From positions 1-64,000 of the forward strand of contig QEVK01000018.1 in the NCBI GenBank assembly GCA_003577315.1: 64,000 nt of DNA, given 5' to 3'. Position numbers and translations under genes: made by a program. The DNA comes from Hyphomicrobiales bacterium. GTDB taxonomy: Bacteria > Pseudomonadota > Alphaproteobacteria > Rhizobiales > Rhizobiaceae. Under the pieces are notes generated by a model. The model saw only the letters and a program-made list of their open reading frames with translations, had not been told where the DNA came from and searched no databases. This document shows positions 30,760-40,080 of this stretch, piece after piece; within the stretch, counting starts at the first letter, position 1, and the number at the start of each line of letters is the position of its first letter.

Positions 30760-31211
30760 AGCGCACGCTCGCAGCCGCCGCGCTGGCCTTCACGGTCGCC
30801 GCCGCGCCGGCGGCACCCTTCCGCACCGAGGCGCCCGAGGAAGCGCAGGTGCGCGAGATCGGGGCGAAGCTGCGCTGCCCCGTCTGCCAGAGCGAGAACA
30901 TCCTCGATTCGCAGTCGGGAACCGCGCGCGAGATGATCGCGGTGCTGCGCGAGCAGCTCGCGCTGGGGCGCTCCGAGGCCGAGATACTGGGCTATTTCCG
31001 CAGCCGCTACGGCGACTACGTGCTGCTTTCGCCGCCGGCTTCCGGCTTCGGCGGCGTCATCTGGCTGGTGCCGCCGCTGCTGCTGGCCGCCGCCGGCGCC
31101 GTCTACATCCTGCTCGTGCGCCGCAACGCCGAGGCGGCGAGGCGCGCCGGCCAGGCGTCGCAGCCGCGCGCGCCCCTCGACGAGCAGAGCCTGCGGAGGC
31201 TGGAGCTATGA
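30756..31211 (+). CDS. ccmH: Cytochrome c biogenesis protein CcmH (CycL)
   Basis: 151 residues: an N-terminal signal or anchor, the redox motif LRCPVCQ (C41, C44), a three-helix bundle (ILGYFRSRYGDYVLLSPP) and a C-terminal membrane helix (WLVPPLLLAAAGAVYILLV). It works with CcmG on apocytochrome thiols and belongs to the haem ligation complex. It overlaps ccmG and ccmI by 4 bases each. Confidence 0.95.
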   Translation: MKRTLAAAALAFTVAAAPAAPFRTEAPEEAQVREIGAKLRCPVCQSENILDSQSGTAREMIAVLREQLALGRSEAEILGYFRSRYGDYVLLSPPASGFGGVIWLVPPLLLAAAGAVYILLVRRNAEAARRAGQASQPRAPLDEQSLRRLEL

Positions 31212-32158
31212 CGATGTCGGTGATCGCGTTCGTGCTTTGCGCGGCGGCGGTGGCGGTCGCGGTCGGCCCGCTGATGCGCCGGCGCGCCAACCTGCCGCTC
31301 GGCGCCGGGCTGGAAGACGACAGCCCGGTCCGGCGCTGGCAGGAGGAGAAGGACCGGCTGACCGGGCAGTTGCGCGACAACGACCTGGCGCTGGCCGAAG
31401 GCCGCATCGATCCCGCCCGGCATTCCGCCACCGCCACCCGGCTGGCCGGCGAGGCCGAGCACGCGCTTGCCCGCCTGCGCGAGGTGCGCGGCGCGCTGGC
31501 GCCCGCCTATGCGGCCTCGCCGGCGAGCGAGCGGCGCTGGACGGTGGCGCTCGTCGCCGGCTGCGTCGTCGCCGCGACCTATGGCGTCCACGCCGTCGCC
31601 TCGCGCGGCGACATCGACATGACCCGCTCGCCCCATGGCGACATGGCCGCCTCGCCCCGCCCGGACGACGCCCCCGCCGGCATGCCGGTGGGCGCCGACG
31701 GTGTGCCCGACATCGGCGCCATGGTGGCGCGGCTCGAAGCCCGCATCGAGAGCGGCGACTACGCGCCCGACGACGTCGCCATGCTGCTGCGCTCCTACCG
31801 CGTGCTCGGCCGCGACGGCGACCGGCTTCTGGACGAGGCGGCCGGGAAGTTCCCGGACGACGTCCAGATCCGGCTCGCCTTCATCGACGCAGCCCTTACC
31901 GGCACCGACGCCGACCGCCTCGCCCGCGCCGAGACGATGGTGTCCGAACTGATGGCCGCCTCGCCCGATCTCGCCGAGGCGCGGTGGTATCGCGCCCTGT
32001 TCCTGGTGCGCCACGGCGACCTCGACGCCGCCCGCGCCGAGCTGCGCGCGCTTGCACCCCTGGTCGCCGGCAACCCGCAGGCGGCGGACGCGGTGCGCAC
32101 GCTGCTTTCCCGCATCGACATCCCCCAGCACGACCGGGCGGCACAGCCCGGGAAATAG
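31208..32158 (+). CDS. ccmI: Cytochrome c biogenesis protein CcmI (CycH)
   Basis: 316 residues. Two N-terminal membrane helices ([20 protein letters not shown] and [17 protein letters not shown] near residue 115) flank a cytoplasmic leucine-zipper-like loop ([20 protein letters not shown]), then a periplasmic TPR domain (e.g. [40 protein letters not shown]). CcmI is the chaperone that holds apocytochrome C-termini for CcmF/CcmH. It is 4-base coupled to ccmH. hemA follows after 10 bases. Confidence 0.9.
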   Translation: MTMSVIAFVLCAAAVAVAVGPLMRRRANLPLGAGLEDDSPVRRWQEEKDRLTGQLRDNDLALAEGRIDPARHSATATRLAGEAEHALARLREVRGALAPAYAASPASERRWTVALVAGCVVAATYGVHAVASRGDIDMTRSPHGDMAASPRPDDAPAGMPVGADGVPDIGAMVARLEARIESGDYAPDDVAMLLRSYRVLGRDGDRLLDEAAGKFPDDVQIRLAFIDAALTGTDADRLARAETMVSELMAASPDLAEARWYRALFLVRHGDLDAARAELRALAPLVAGNPQAADAVRTLLSRIDIPQHDRAAQPGK

Positions 32159-32168
32159 GAGCCACGCC

Positions 32169-33470
32169 ATGGAACGTCGCCCCGGCGAGACGCCCGTCAT
32201 CGAACAGCCCTCCCCCTACGCGGCCTGGGAGGCCGGCCCGGACTATGCCGGGCACTTTCACGAGTCGCTGGCGCAGCTGAAGCGCGAGGGCCGCTACCGC
32301 GTCTTCCAGGAGCATCGCCGCCTCGTCGGCGAGTTCCCGCTCTCCGTCGCCGTCACCGCCGAGGGCGAGCGCATCGTCACCGTGTGGTGCTCCAACGACT
32401 ATCTCGGCATGGGCCAGCACCCGCGCGTGCGCGCCGCCATGCGCGAGGCCGTCGACCGCTACGGCGCGGGCGCGGGCGGCACCCGCAACATCTCCGGCAA
32501 CCATTCGCCCATCGTGGCGCTGGAGCGGGAGCTCGCCGCGCTCCACGGCAAGGAGGCGGCGCTGGTGTTCGGCTGCGGCTATCTCGCCAACCTGTCGACG
32601 CTTGCCGCGCTCGGCCGCCTGCTGCCCGACTGCGTGCTGGTCTCGGACCAGCTCAACCACGCCTCGATGATCCAGGGCGTCAGCGCCAGCCGGGCGGAAA
32701 AGCGCGTGTTCCGGCACAACGACGTGGCGCATCTGGAGGAGATCCTGCGCTCCATCCCCCGGGCGCGCTGCAAGGTGGTGGCCTTCGAGTCGGTCTATTC
32801 CATGGACGGCGACATCGCGCCCATCGGCGAGATCGCCGCATTGTGCGAGCGCTACGGCGCGATGAGCTACCTCGACGAGGTCCATGCCGTGGGCATGTAC
32901 GGCCCGACCGGGGCCGGCGTCGCCGAGCGCGACGGGCTCGCCGACAGGATCGATCTCGTCCAGGGCACGCTCGCCAAGGCGTTCGGTGTCATCGGCGGCT
33001 ATGTCGCCGGCTCGGCGATCGTGATCGACGCCATCCGCAGCCACGCCAACGGCTTCATCTTCACCTCGGCGCTGCCGCCGGCCGTCGCCATGGGCGCGCT
33101 CGAAAGCGTGCGCCACCTGCGCGCAAGCGATGTCGAGCGCACGAGGATGCACGCCAATGCGCGCACGCTGCGCGAACGGCTGCGCGCGCGGCGCATCCCC
33201 TTCCTCGACGCGCCCAGCCACATCGTGCCGGTGATGGTGGGCGACGCCGCCCGGTGCAAGGCGGTGTGCGACCTCCTGTTCGAGCGCCACGCCATCTACG
33301 TGCAGCCGATCAACTACCCGACCGTGCCTCACGGCACCGAGCGACTGCGCATCACCGCCTCGCCCGCCCACACCGACGCGATGATCGAGACCCTGGCGAA
33401 CGCGCTCGCCGACGTCTGGCGGGACCTGCAACTGCCGCTGTCGCCGCCATTGTCGCCAGAGGCGGGCTGA
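32169..33470 (+). CDS. hemA: 5-aminolevulinate synthase (ALAS), inside a ccm operon
   Basis: A 433-residue PLP enzyme condensing glycine and succinyl-CoA to 5-aminolevulinate, the first step of haem synthesis in alphaproteobacteria. Key blocks are [65 protein letters not shown] and the PLP lysine K270 in [15 protein letters not shown]. Glycine-binding residues lie in [15 protein letters not shown]. It is longer than typical rhizobial ALAS at the C-terminus ([14 protein letters not shown]). The usual housekeeping hemA is monocistronic elsewhere, so this is probably a second, dedicated copy; that cannot be verified here. ccmE follows 2 bases after the stop. Confidence 0.95.
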   Translation: MERRPGETPVIEQPSPYAAWEAGPDYAGHFHESLAQLKREGRYRVFQEHRRLVGEFPLSVAVTAEGERIVTVWCSNDYLGMGQHPRVRAAMREAVDRYGAGAGGTRNISGNHSPIVALERELAALHGKEAALVFGCGYLANLSTLAALGRLLPDCVLVSDQLNHASMIQGVSASRAEKRVFRHNDVAHLEEILRSIPRARCKVVAFESVYSMDGDIAPIGEIAALCERYGAMSYLDEVHAVGMYGPTGAGVAERDGLADRIDLVQGTLAKAFGVIGGYVAGSAIVIDAIRSHANGFIFTSALPPAVAMGALESVRHLRASDVERTRMHANARTLRERLRARRIPFLDAPSHIVPVMVGDAARCKAVCDLLFERHAIYVQPINYPTVPHGTERLRITASPAHTDAMIETLANALADVWRDLQLPLSPPLSPEAG

Positions 33471-33472
33471 CC

Positions 33473-33925
33473 GTGGCGGCGGGCAGGAAATCGAGGCGGC
33501 TCATGGTGCTGGGCGCGGCCGGCGCGGCGCTCGGCGTCGCGGCGGCGCTGGTGCTGACGGCGCTCGGCGAGGACATCGTCTTCTTCCGCTCGCCTTCCGA
33601 GATCGCGAGCGGCGCGGTGGCCGAGGGCGCGCGCATCAGGCTCGGCGGCATGGTCGAGGAAGGCAGCATCCGCCGATCGGCCGACGGCCTGCATGTCGCG
33701 TTCCGCGTCACCGACGGGGCGCAGTCGCTGCCCGTCTCCTATCGTGGCATCCTGCCCGACCTGTTCCGCGAGGGCCAGGGCGTCGTCGCGGAGGGGCAGA
33801 TGCGCGCCGGCACCTTCGAGGCGGCGACGGTGCTGGCCAAGCATGACGAGAACTACATGCCGCGCGAGGTGCAGGCCGCGCTGGACCAGGGCGGCTACGC
33901 CGCCCCCGCCGCCGGGCCGAGGTGA
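33473..33925 (+). CDS. ccmE: Haem chaperone CcmE
   Basis: 150 residues. The N-terminal basic segment (AGRKSRRL) precedes a membrane anchor (VLGAAGAALGVAAALVLTAL) and an OB-fold periplasmic domain. The haem-binding motif is KHDENYMP with the covalent histidine H124 and the axial tyrosine Y128. CcmE carries haem from CcmC to CcmF. The GTG at 33473 keeps the basic N-terminus typical of CcmE; an ATG at 33503 would remove it. It is the last gene of the set. ccmABCD are not in the window and must be supplied from elsewhere. Confidence 0.93.
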   Translation: MAAGRKSRRLMVLGAAGAALGVAAALVLTALGEDIVFFRSPSEIASGAVAEGARIRLGGMVEEGSIRRSADGLHVAFRVTDGAQSLPVSYRGILPDLFREGQGVVAEGQMRAGTFEAATVLAKHDENYMPREVQAALDQGGYAAPAAGPR

Positions 33926-33964
33926 GCGGCGCCGGCGAAGCCGGCCGCCGGCCGCTTCCCCGTC

Positions 33965-35080
33965 CTACGCCGCCAGCACCGCCTCGGGCTCGGCCGCCTC
34001 GTAGCCCAGCGCCTCGGCGACGGCGCGGTTGGTGATGCGGCCGCGATGGACGTTGAGCCCGTCCATCAGATGCGGGTCGTCGGCCAGCGCCTTCAGCCCC
34101 CGGTCGGCCAGCGCGAGGCCGTGCCGCAGCGTGGCGTTGTTGAGCGCCTGCGCCGAGGTGACGGGCACGGCGCCCGGCATGTTGGCGACGCAATAGTGGA
34201 CGATGCCGTCCACCTCGTAGGTGGGCTCGGCATGGGTGGTGGGGCGCGAGGTCTCGAAGCAGCCGCCCTGGTCGATGGCGACGTCGACCAGAACGGTCCC
34301 CTTGCGCATCGCCCGCAGCATCTCGCGTCCGACCAGCTTGGGCGCGGCCGCGCCGGGGATCAGCACCGCTCCGACCACGACATCGGCGGCCAGGCACTCC
34401 TCCTCCAGCGCCTCGACGGTGGCGTAGCGGGTGCGCACGCGACCGCCGAACATCTCGTCGAGCTGGCGCAGGCGCGGGATCGAGCGGTCGATGACGGCGA
34501 CCTCGGCCCCGAGACCGACGGCCATCCGCGCCGCGTTCGTGCCCACCACGCCGCCGCCCAGCACCGCCACCCTGCCCGGCGCCACGCCCGGCACGCCGCC
34601 CAGCAGCACGCCGCGACCGCCATTGGCCTTCTGCAGCGCCGTCGCGCCCGCCTGGATCGCCAGCCGGCCCGCCACCTCCGACATCGGCGCCAGAAGCGGC
34701 AGGCCGCCGCGATCGTCCGTCACCGTCTCGTAGGCGACGGCCGTGACACCGGACTCGACCAGGCCGCGGGCCTGCGCCGGGTCGGGCGCGAGGTGCAGAT
34801 AGGTGTAGAGGATCTGGCCCTCGCGCAGCTGCGCCCATTCCTGCGGCTGCGGCTCCTTCACCTTCACGATCATGTCGCAGGCGGCGAAGATCTCCGCCGC
34901 GCTCGCGGCGATCGCCGCCCCGGCCGCGGCATAGGCCGCGTCGTCGGCGCCGATGCCCGCGCCCGCGCCGGTCTCCACCACCACCTCGTGGCCGTGGGCG
35001 ACGTATTCGCGCACCGCGCCGGGCGTCAGGCCGACGCGGTATTCATGGTTCTTGATCTCCTTCGGACAGCCCACTCGCAT
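33965..35080 (-). CDS. ald: Alanine dehydrogenase
   Basis: A 371-residue NAD-dependent enzyme interconverting L-alanine with pyruvate and ammonia. The N-terminal signature is [20 protein letters not shown]. The catalytic Lys is in [14 protein letters not shown] and the His in [11 protein letters not shown]. The Rossmann loop is [17 protein letters not shown] and the C-terminal signature is [19 protein letters not shown]. It is divergent from a Lrp/AsnC regulator 150 bases away, the usual AldR-ald pairing. It converges with ccmE, with 39 bases between stops. Confidence 0.95.
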   Translation of the reverse strand: MRVGCPKEIKNHEYRVGLTPGAVREYVAHGHEVVVETGAGAGIGADDAAYAAAGAAIAASAAEIFAACDMIVKVKEPQPQEWAQLREGQILYTYLHLAPDPAQARGLVESGVTAVAYETVTDDRGGLPLLAPMSEVAGRLAIQAGATALQKANGGRGVLLGGVPGVAPGRVAVLGGGVVGTNAARMAVGLGAEVAVIDRSIPRLRQLDEMFGGRVRTRYATVEALEEECLAADVVVGAVLIPGAAAPKLVGREMLRAMRKGTVLVDVAIDQGGCFETSRPTTHAEPTYEVDGIVHYCVANMPGAVPVTSAQALNNATLRHGLALADRGLKALADDPHLMDGLNVHRGRITNRAVAEALGYEAAEPEAVLAA

Positions 35081-35230
35081 GCGGTCTCCTCCCTGCTGCG
35101 CTTTCCGTTCCGAAAACGGTATATGGTGACACAGGATGCGCGGAACGTGCTTGTGAATAGGCATGTTCACGGCTTCCCGTCTCGTGTATTCTTGCGCGAA
35201 ATCGAATTTTCATTGAAGGAATTTCGGCAT

Positions 35231-35704
35231 ATGTCGCTGGACAGGATCGATATCGCCATTCTCGAGGCTCTCCAGAAGGATGGACGCATCTCCAACGCGG
35301 CGCTTGCCGAGAAGGTGGGCCTGTCGCAGTCGGCCTGCTCGCGCCGGCTCGACAATCTGGAGAAGGACGGCGTCGTGCGCGGCTACCACGCGCGGCTGTC
35401 CAACGCCGCGCTCGGCCACGGCATGACCGCGATCGTGCACATCTCGCTGTCGGGGCAGTTCGGCAAGACGCTGGCCGATTTCGAGGCGGCGGTGAAGCGC
35501 TGCCCCAACGTGCTGTCGTGCCACCTGATGTCGGGCGAATACGACTACATCCTGCGCATCGCCGCCCGCGACCTGGAGGACTACGAGCGCATCCACAAGG
35601 AATGGCTGACGGCCATGCCCCACGTCATCAAGATCAACTCGTCGTTTGCGCTCAGGGAGGTGGTCGACCGCACCCATGTCGGCCTCAAGCCGGACATGGC
35701 CTGA
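35231..35704 (+). CDS. Lrp/AsnC-family regulator, probable activator of ald
   Basis: 157 residues: an N-terminal HTH (SLDRIDIAILEALQKDGRIS and LAEKVGLSQSACSRRLDNLE) and a C-terminal RAM ligand domain (CHLMSGEYDYILRIAARDLE). GAAGGA precedes the ATG. Regulators of the AldR type activate the divergent alanine dehydrogenase in response to L-alanine; the gene arrangement supports that role here. The upstream region has CGAAAT and ATTTCG about 18 bases apart, a possible Lrp contact. Confidence 0.9.
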   Translation: MSLDRIDIAILEALQKDGRISNAALAEKVGLSQSACSRRLDNLEKDGVVRGYHARLSNAALGHGMTAIVHISLSGQFGKTLADFEAAVKRCPNVLSCHLMSGEYDYILRIAARDLEDYERIHKEWLTAMPHVIKINSSFALREVVDRTHVGLKPDMA

Positions 35705-35776
35705 AGCCCCTCCCCCCGCCGGCGACGGGCGCAAATGCCACGACCCGCCGGCTGGGGGGCAACCGGCGGGCCGGGA

Positions 35777-35823
35777 GACCACGCGGACGGAGGGGGGGCA
35801 TTGTCCGCGCGGGGGTCTTTTTT
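35777..35823 (+). terminator. Rho-independent terminator after the Lrp regulator
   Basis: GACC-x-CGCGGAC at 35777-35788 pairs with GTCCGCGcgGGGGTC at 35803-35817 with a small bulge, followed by six T residues. A second GC hairpin, CCCGCCGG / CCGGCGGG (35744-35770), lies just upstream. Confidence 0.75.
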
Positions 35824-35991
35824 AGAGATAGCACGATCCGGCTACGCGGGAAACGGTAAGGAAAATCCCACTTTAGAGCATGATCTGAACAGCGGGGCCG
35901 GCTTTCGGAACCGTGCCCGCGCGCGACGACGGAGCGGAAAGGCGCAGCGGGACGACGATCGAGCCTCGTCCCGCCCCGCTCCGGCAGCGGC

Positions 35992-36549
35992 TCAGCGCAG
36001 GAACTCGTCCACCCGGCGCAGGGTCACGCGGCGGTTCTGCCAGTTCTCGTGCTGGGTCGGGACCAGGAGGAACTCCTCGCCGTAGCCCACCGTCTCCAGC
36101 ACTCGCGACGGGATGCCGAACTCGCGCACCAGCACGCGCTTCAGCGAGGCGGCGCGGCGCTCCGACAAGGCCAGGTTGGAGGCGTTCGAGCCGACGGCGT
36201 CGGTGTGGCCCTCGATCAGGAGGCGCATGCCGGGCCGGCGCTGCAAGAGGCGCTCGAGCGCCTTGGCGATCTGCTCGACCTTGCGGTACTGCGAGTAGGG
36301 AATCTCGGCCGAGCCGAACTCGAAGTTGATCGACTGGATCTCGATGGACGGCGCGGCGCGGCGCAGGTCGGGCCGGCGCTTGAATTCCTGGACGGTGACG
36401 CGGCGCTGGGGCGCGACGCGGGTCTTGGGCGCGGCCTCGAGCTGGCGCAGGATGCGGTCGGCCGAGGGCATCTCGCGCACCTGCGCGGAGGTGACGCCCG
36501 GCAGGGTTATGGCGGCGACGGCGGCGGCGATGAGAATGCGGCGGAACAT
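35992..36549 (-). CDS. OmpA-family periplasmic protein
   Basis: 185 residues. The signal peptide (RRILIAAAVAAITLPGVTSA) is followed by a short linker and an OmpA-like peptidoglycan-binding domain from residue ~70. The domain shows IQSINFEFGSAEIPYSQYRK, the central LLIEGHTDAVGSNASNLALS motif and ERRAASLKRVLVREFGIP. It lacks a lipobox and a beta-barrel, so it is a soluble or cell-wall-bound periplasmic protein. AAGGAG precedes the ATG. Monocistronic. Confidence 0.88.
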   Translation of the reverse strand: MFRRILIAAAVAAITLPGVTSAQVREMPSADRILRQLEAAPKTRVAPQRRVTVQEFKRRPDLRRAAPSIEIQSINFEFGSAEIPYSQYRKVEQIAKALERLLQRRPGMRLLIEGHTDAVGSNASNLALSERRAASLKRVLVREFGIPSRVLETVGYGEEFLLVPTQHENWQNRRVTLRRVDEFLR

Positions 36550-36614
36550 GGCGTCTCCTTCGGTGATCGCGTGCTGTATCGATGAACGCAGGGTCGCACG
36601 GCCGGGCTGAAGCC

Positions 36615-36647
36615 ATCCTGAACGGGCCGTTATCCTGCGTTCAGGAT
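36615..36647. repeat. Inverted repeat upstream of the OmpA-family gene
   Basis: ATCCTGAAC (36615-36623) and GTTCAGGAT (36639-36647) form perfect 9-bp arms 15 bases apart, in the 217-base gap between the GNAT gene and the OmpA-family gene. It could be a regulator site for the OmpA-family gene or a hairpin; there is no T run, so it is not a simple terminator. Confidence 0.5.
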
Positions 36648-36766
36648 CGTTAATATCCGGGCAGCGGCCGCTGACCCCGTAGCGCCTCGCCAGCGTCCCC
36701 AGGCGTTGGCCATGTCGTATCGCTCGGCGGACCCCGGATGCTCCCTCAAAGCCCGGGACCGGACGG

Positions 36767-37309
36767 CTAGGTCCAGGGCGAGACCGTCTCCTGCGACCAG
36801 GCGTAGGGCGTGAAGCCGATGCGCTGGTAGAGCTGAAGCGCGCGCGGGCTGTCGAGGGAGTTGGTGTGGATCACCAGCCGGCCCGGGGCGTGCTCGAAGG
36901 CCGCGAACACGGCTTCGGACAGGAAGAACTTCGCCAGCCCCCGGCCCTGGAACTCGGGCACGAGGCCGAAATAGCGGATCTCCGCCTCCGCCGTCAGGCG
37001 CGACAGGTCGAGCTCGAAGAAGCCGGCCGGCGCGCCGTCGGCGTAGAGCACGCGAATCTCGGTTTCCCCGGAATGGACGACAGCCGACAGCGCGGCGTCG
37101 TCGAGGTCGCGATGCGCCGACCAGTGGTGCGGCCTGCCGACCTGCTCGTAGAGATAGCGGTAGAAGTGAAGCGGCATGTCCTTCGCCCGCAGCAGGGCGA
37201 GGTAGGAGCCGAGCGGCATGGGCACGCGCGCCGGCGGCGGCGCGAGCATCTCCAGATGGGTGATGCGCGCGTGGAGCAGCCCCTCGCCGCCTGCCGCGCC
37301 CTCAGTCAT
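36767..37309 (-). CDS. GNAT-family N-acetyltransferase
   Basis: 180 residues with the acetyl-CoA loop in YFGLVPEFQGRGLAKFFL and the C-terminal block TNSLDSPRALQLYQRIGFTP. The acceptor substrate is unknown. The start overlaps the sseA stop by 8 bases, so the two are co-transcribed. The last motif (YAWSQETVSPWT) is short and the protein is complete. Confidence 0.88.
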   Translation of the reverse strand: MTEGAAGGEGLLHARITHLEMLAPPPARVPMPLGSYLALLRAKDMPLHFYRYLYEQVGRPHHWSAHRDLDDAALSAVVHSGETEIRVLYADGAPAGFFELDLSRLTAEAEIRYFGLVPEFQGRGLAKFFLSEAVFAAFEHAPGRLVIHTNSLDSPRALQLYQRIGFTPYAWSQETVSPWT

Positions 37310-38180
37310 CGCCGGTCACCACCGGCGTGTCGGCGCGCCCGCCCCATTCGCTCCACGACCCGTCATAGAGCCGGTTGTCGGTGTGGCCGACCGAGGCGAG
37401 CGCCAGCGAGACCACTGCGGCGGTGACGCCCGAGCCGCAGGAGGTGACGACCGGCTTCGAAAGGTCGAGCCCGGCGGCCTCCAGCACCGCGCGCAGTTCC
37501 TCGACCGGCAGCAGGCTGCCGTCGCGCGACAGCGAGGCGGCCGGCACGTTCCTGGCGCCCGGCATGTGGCCGCCGCGCATGCCCGGCCTCGGCTCCGGCT
37601 CGGCGGCGGTGAAGCGCCCGGCCGGCCGCGCGTCGGCGATCTGGGCCGTGCCCTCGACGACGATGCGCTGCATCTCGTCGAAGGAGACCACGCGCGAGCT
37701 GTCGCACTCGACCTCGAAGAAGCCGGGGGCGATCTTCGTCGTCTCGGCGGTCACGGGCCTGCCTTGCGCCTTCCAGCGGTCGAAGCCGCCGTCGAGCACA
37801 TAGACCTCGCTCGCGCCCATCAGCCGCAGCATCCACCACACGCGCGGGGCCGAGAAGAAGCCCGGCCCGTCATAGACCACGATGGTGTCCTTCTCGTCGA
37901 TGCCCATGGAACTGGCGAACTGCGCGAACAGGCCCGGGCTGGGCAGCGTGTGCGGCAGCGGCGAATCCGGCGCCACCACCTTGTCGTGGTCGAAGAAGAC
38001 CGCGCCGGGGATGTGGGCCGCCTCGTACTCGGCGCGGCCGTCGCGCCCTTGCGCCGGCAGATACCACGAGCCGTCCACGATCGACAGACCGGGCTCACCG
38101 AGCCGCTCCTGGAGCCAGTCGGCGGAAACCACGAAGGGGCTCGCGGCGCGGCGGGCGGACGTCTTCGCGGGCGTCTTCAT
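37302..38180 (-). CDS. sseA: 3-mercaptopyruvate sulfurtransferase
   Basis: A 292-residue tandem rhodanese-domain enzyme. The N-terminal inactive domain includes YEAAHIPGAVFFDHDKV. The C-terminal domain carries the catalytic cysteine in TSCGSGVTAAVVSLAL. The C-G-S-G-V-T-A loop is the mercaptopyruvate type rather than the CRxGx[R/T] thiosulfate type. It transfers sulfur from 3-mercaptopyruvate to thiol acceptors. It sits in a minus-strand set cysK, AlaX, sseA, GNAT linked by cysteine metabolism. Confidence 0.93.
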   Translation of the reverse strand: MKTPAKTSARRAASPFVVSADWLQERLGEPGLSIVDGSWYLPAQGRDGRAEYEAAHIPGAVFFDHDKVVAPDSPLPHTLPSPGLFAQFASSMGIDEKDTIVVYDGPGFFSAPRVWWMLRLMGASEVYVLDGGFDRWKAQGRPVTAETTKIAPGFFEVECDSSRVVSFDEMQRIVVEGTAQIADARPAGRFTAAEPEPRPGMRGGHMPGARNVPAASLSRDGSLLPVEELRAVLEAAGLDLSKPVVTSCGSGVTAAVVSLALASVGHTDNRLYDGSWSEWGGRADTPVVTGDD

Positions 38181-38190
38181 GGGCTCTTCC

Positions 38191-38931
38191 TCAGCTCGCC
38201 GGCAGCGGACCGAAGCGGATGCGGAAGCGGCGGTTCTCGCGCCCCTTCTTCTCGATCTTGCCGATATGGATCTCGCCGACGTCGGCGGTCGAGGCGACGT
38301 GGGTGCCGCCGCAGGGCTGGGTGTCGACGGCCCCGTCCTCGCCGATGCACACGAGGCGGATGCGCCCCGAGCCCAGCGGCGGGCGCACGTTCTTCGACTT
38401 CACCAGCCCGGGATTGGCCGCCAGCTCCTCGTCGGTGATCCAGCGCGCGAAGATGGGATGGTCGGCGCGCACCAGCTCCATCAGCTGCGCGCTCACCCCC
38501 TCGCGGGTGACGCCGGCATCGGGAATGTCGAAGTCGACGCGGGATTCCTCCTCGCCGACGGCCGCGCCGGTGATGGGATAGGGGCAGACCACGGTCAAGA
38601 GGTGGCAGGCCGCGTGCATGCGCATCAGCTTCAGCCGCCGCTCCCAGTCGATCTCGGCCGTCACCGTCTCGCCCACCTGCGGCAGCGAAGCGCCCTCGGC
38701 CGGCTGGTGGACGATCTCGTCCTTGGTCTCGCCGGTGACGGTGCCGGCAATAGCGATGCGCGCCCCGCCGGCGCGCACCAGCACGCCGGTGTCGCCCGGC
38801 TGGCCGCCCGAGGTGGCGTAGAAGACGGTGCGGTCGAGCAGGATGCCGCGCCCGTCCACGGCGACGACCTTCGCCTCCGCCGACTTCAGATAGGCATTGT
38901 CGCGAAACAGCGCCTCGGCGACGAACGCCAT
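38191..38931 (-). CDS. AlaX-type alanyl-tRNA editing protein
   Basis: 246 residues homologous to the editing domain of AlaRS; it hydrolyses Ser- or Gly-tRNA-Ala in trans. The zinc ligands are in RMHAACHLL (His-x4-His) and TQPCGGTHVASTADVGEI (Cys-x3-His). The N-terminal FYATSGGQPGDTG block is also diagnostic. Its start overlaps the cysK stop (ATGA), and sseA follows 10 bases after its own stop. Confidence 0.92.
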   Translation of the reverse strand: MAFVAEALFRDNAYLKSAEAKVVAVDGRGILLDRTVFYATSGGQPGDTGVLVRAGGARIAIAGTVTGETKDEIVHQPAEGASLPQVGETVTAEIDWERRLKLMRMHAACHLLTVVCPYPITGAAVGEEESRVDFDIPDAGVTREGVSAQLMELVRADHPIFARWITDEELAANPGLVKSKNVRPPLGSGRIRLVCIGEDGAVDTQPCGGTHVASTADVGEIHIGKIEKKGRENRRFRIRFGPLPAS

Positions 38932-39965
38932 CACGCAACCTCCTCGTAAGGGACGGAAATGTCGCTCGCCGCCTCCAGCCAGGCCGGCGTCGGCAGGCCC
39001 TTGCCGCGCAGGAAGGCGGGGTTGAACAGCTTGGACTGGTAGCGGGTGCCGTAGTCGGCGAGCACGGTGACGATGGTGTGGCCGGGGCCGAGCTCGCGCG
39101 CCAGCCGGACGGCGCCGGCGATGTTGATGCCGGTCGAGCCGCCCAGGCACAGCCCCTCCTCCTGCACCAGGTCGAAGATGATCGGGAGCGCCTCGGCGTC
39201 CGGGATCTGGAAGGAGAAGTCGGGCGCGAACCCTTCGAGGTTGGCGGTGATGCGTCCCTGCCCGATACCCTCGGTGATCGATTCGCCCTCGGCCTTCAGC
39301 TCGCCGGTGGTGTAGTAGCTGTGCAGCGCCGCGCCCAGCGGATCGGCAAGCGCGATCTTGACCGCCGCGTTCTTCCCGCGCAGGCCGGCGGCGATGCCCG
39401 CCAGCGTGCCGCCGGTGCCGACGGCGCAGGCGAAGCCGTCGACCTTGCCGTCCGTCTGCCGCCAGATCTCCTGCGCCGTGGTGGCGACATGGCCGTCGCG
39501 ATTGGCGACGTTGTCGAACTGGTTGGCCCAGATCGCGCCCGCCGGCTCGGTCCTGGCGAGCTGCTCGGCAAGCCTTCCCGACACCTTCACGTAGTTGTTG
39601 GGGTTCTTGTAGGGAACGGCCGGCACCTCGATCAGCTCGGCGCCGAGCAGGCGCAGCGCGTCCTTCTTCTCCTGGCTCTGCGTGTCGGGGATGACGATGA
39701 CCGTGCGGTAGCCGAGCGCCTTGGCGACCACGGTCAGGCCGATGCCGGTGTTGCCGGCCGTGCCCTCGACGATCACCCCGCCGGGGCGCAGCAGGCCCTT
39801 CCTCTCGGCGTCGCGGATGATGAACAGGCCGGCGCGGTCCTTCACCGACTGGCCGGGATTGAGGAACTCGGCCTTGCCGAGAATCTCGCACCCTGTCTCC
39901 TGCGATGCGCGCCTGAGGCGAATCAGCGGCGTGTTGCCGATGATTTCGAGCACCGAAGCGGCCAT
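38931..39965 (-). CDS. cysK: Cysteine synthase A (O-acetylserine sulfhydrylase)
   Basis: A 344-residue PLP enzyme making L-cysteine from O-acetylserine and sulfide. The PLP lysine is in NPGQSVKDRAGLF; the Asn/substrate loop is VEGTAGNTGIGLTVVA; the phosphate-binding glycine loop is GTGGTLAGIAAGL. The C-terminus (LPTPAWLEAASDISVPYEEV) is ~25-30 residues longer than E. coli CysK, as in related rhizobial enzymes. First gene of the four-gene set with AlaX, sseA and GNAT. Confidence 0.92.
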   Translation of the reverse strand: MAASVLEIIGNTPLIRLRRASQETGCEILGKAEFLNPGQSVKDRAGLFIIRDAERKGLLRPGGVIVEGTAGNTGIGLTVVAKALGYRTVIVIPDTQSQEKKDALRLLGAELIEVPAVPYKNPNNYVKVSGRLAEQLARTEPAGAIWANQFDNVANRDGHVATTAQEIWRQTDGKVDGFACAVGTGGTLAGIAAGLRGKNAAVKIALADPLGAALHSYYTTGELKAEGESITEGIGQGRITANLEGFAPDFSFQIPDAEALPIIFDLVQEEGLCLGGSTGINIAGAVRLARELGPGHTIVTVLADYGTRYQSKLFNPAFLRGKGLPTPAWLEAASDISVPYEEVA

Positions 39966-40051
39966 GGCGGATTCCTTCCTTTCCCGGGTTGGCGCGAAAC
40001 TAGAAACGGCGGGCCGCGCTTTCAAGGCCGGATTTTCTCAATCCGCCGGAA

Positions 40052-40077
40052 GCTTCGGGTCCGGGCTTCGGGTCCGG
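40052..40077. repeat. Tandem 13-bp repeat, two copies
   Basis: GCTTCGGGTCCGG occurs twice head-to-tail (40052-40064, 40065-40077) and a third partial copy (GCTTC) runs into the end of the MFS gene. It lies in the gap between cysK and the transporter. Confidence 0.8.
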
Positions 40078-40080
40078 GCT

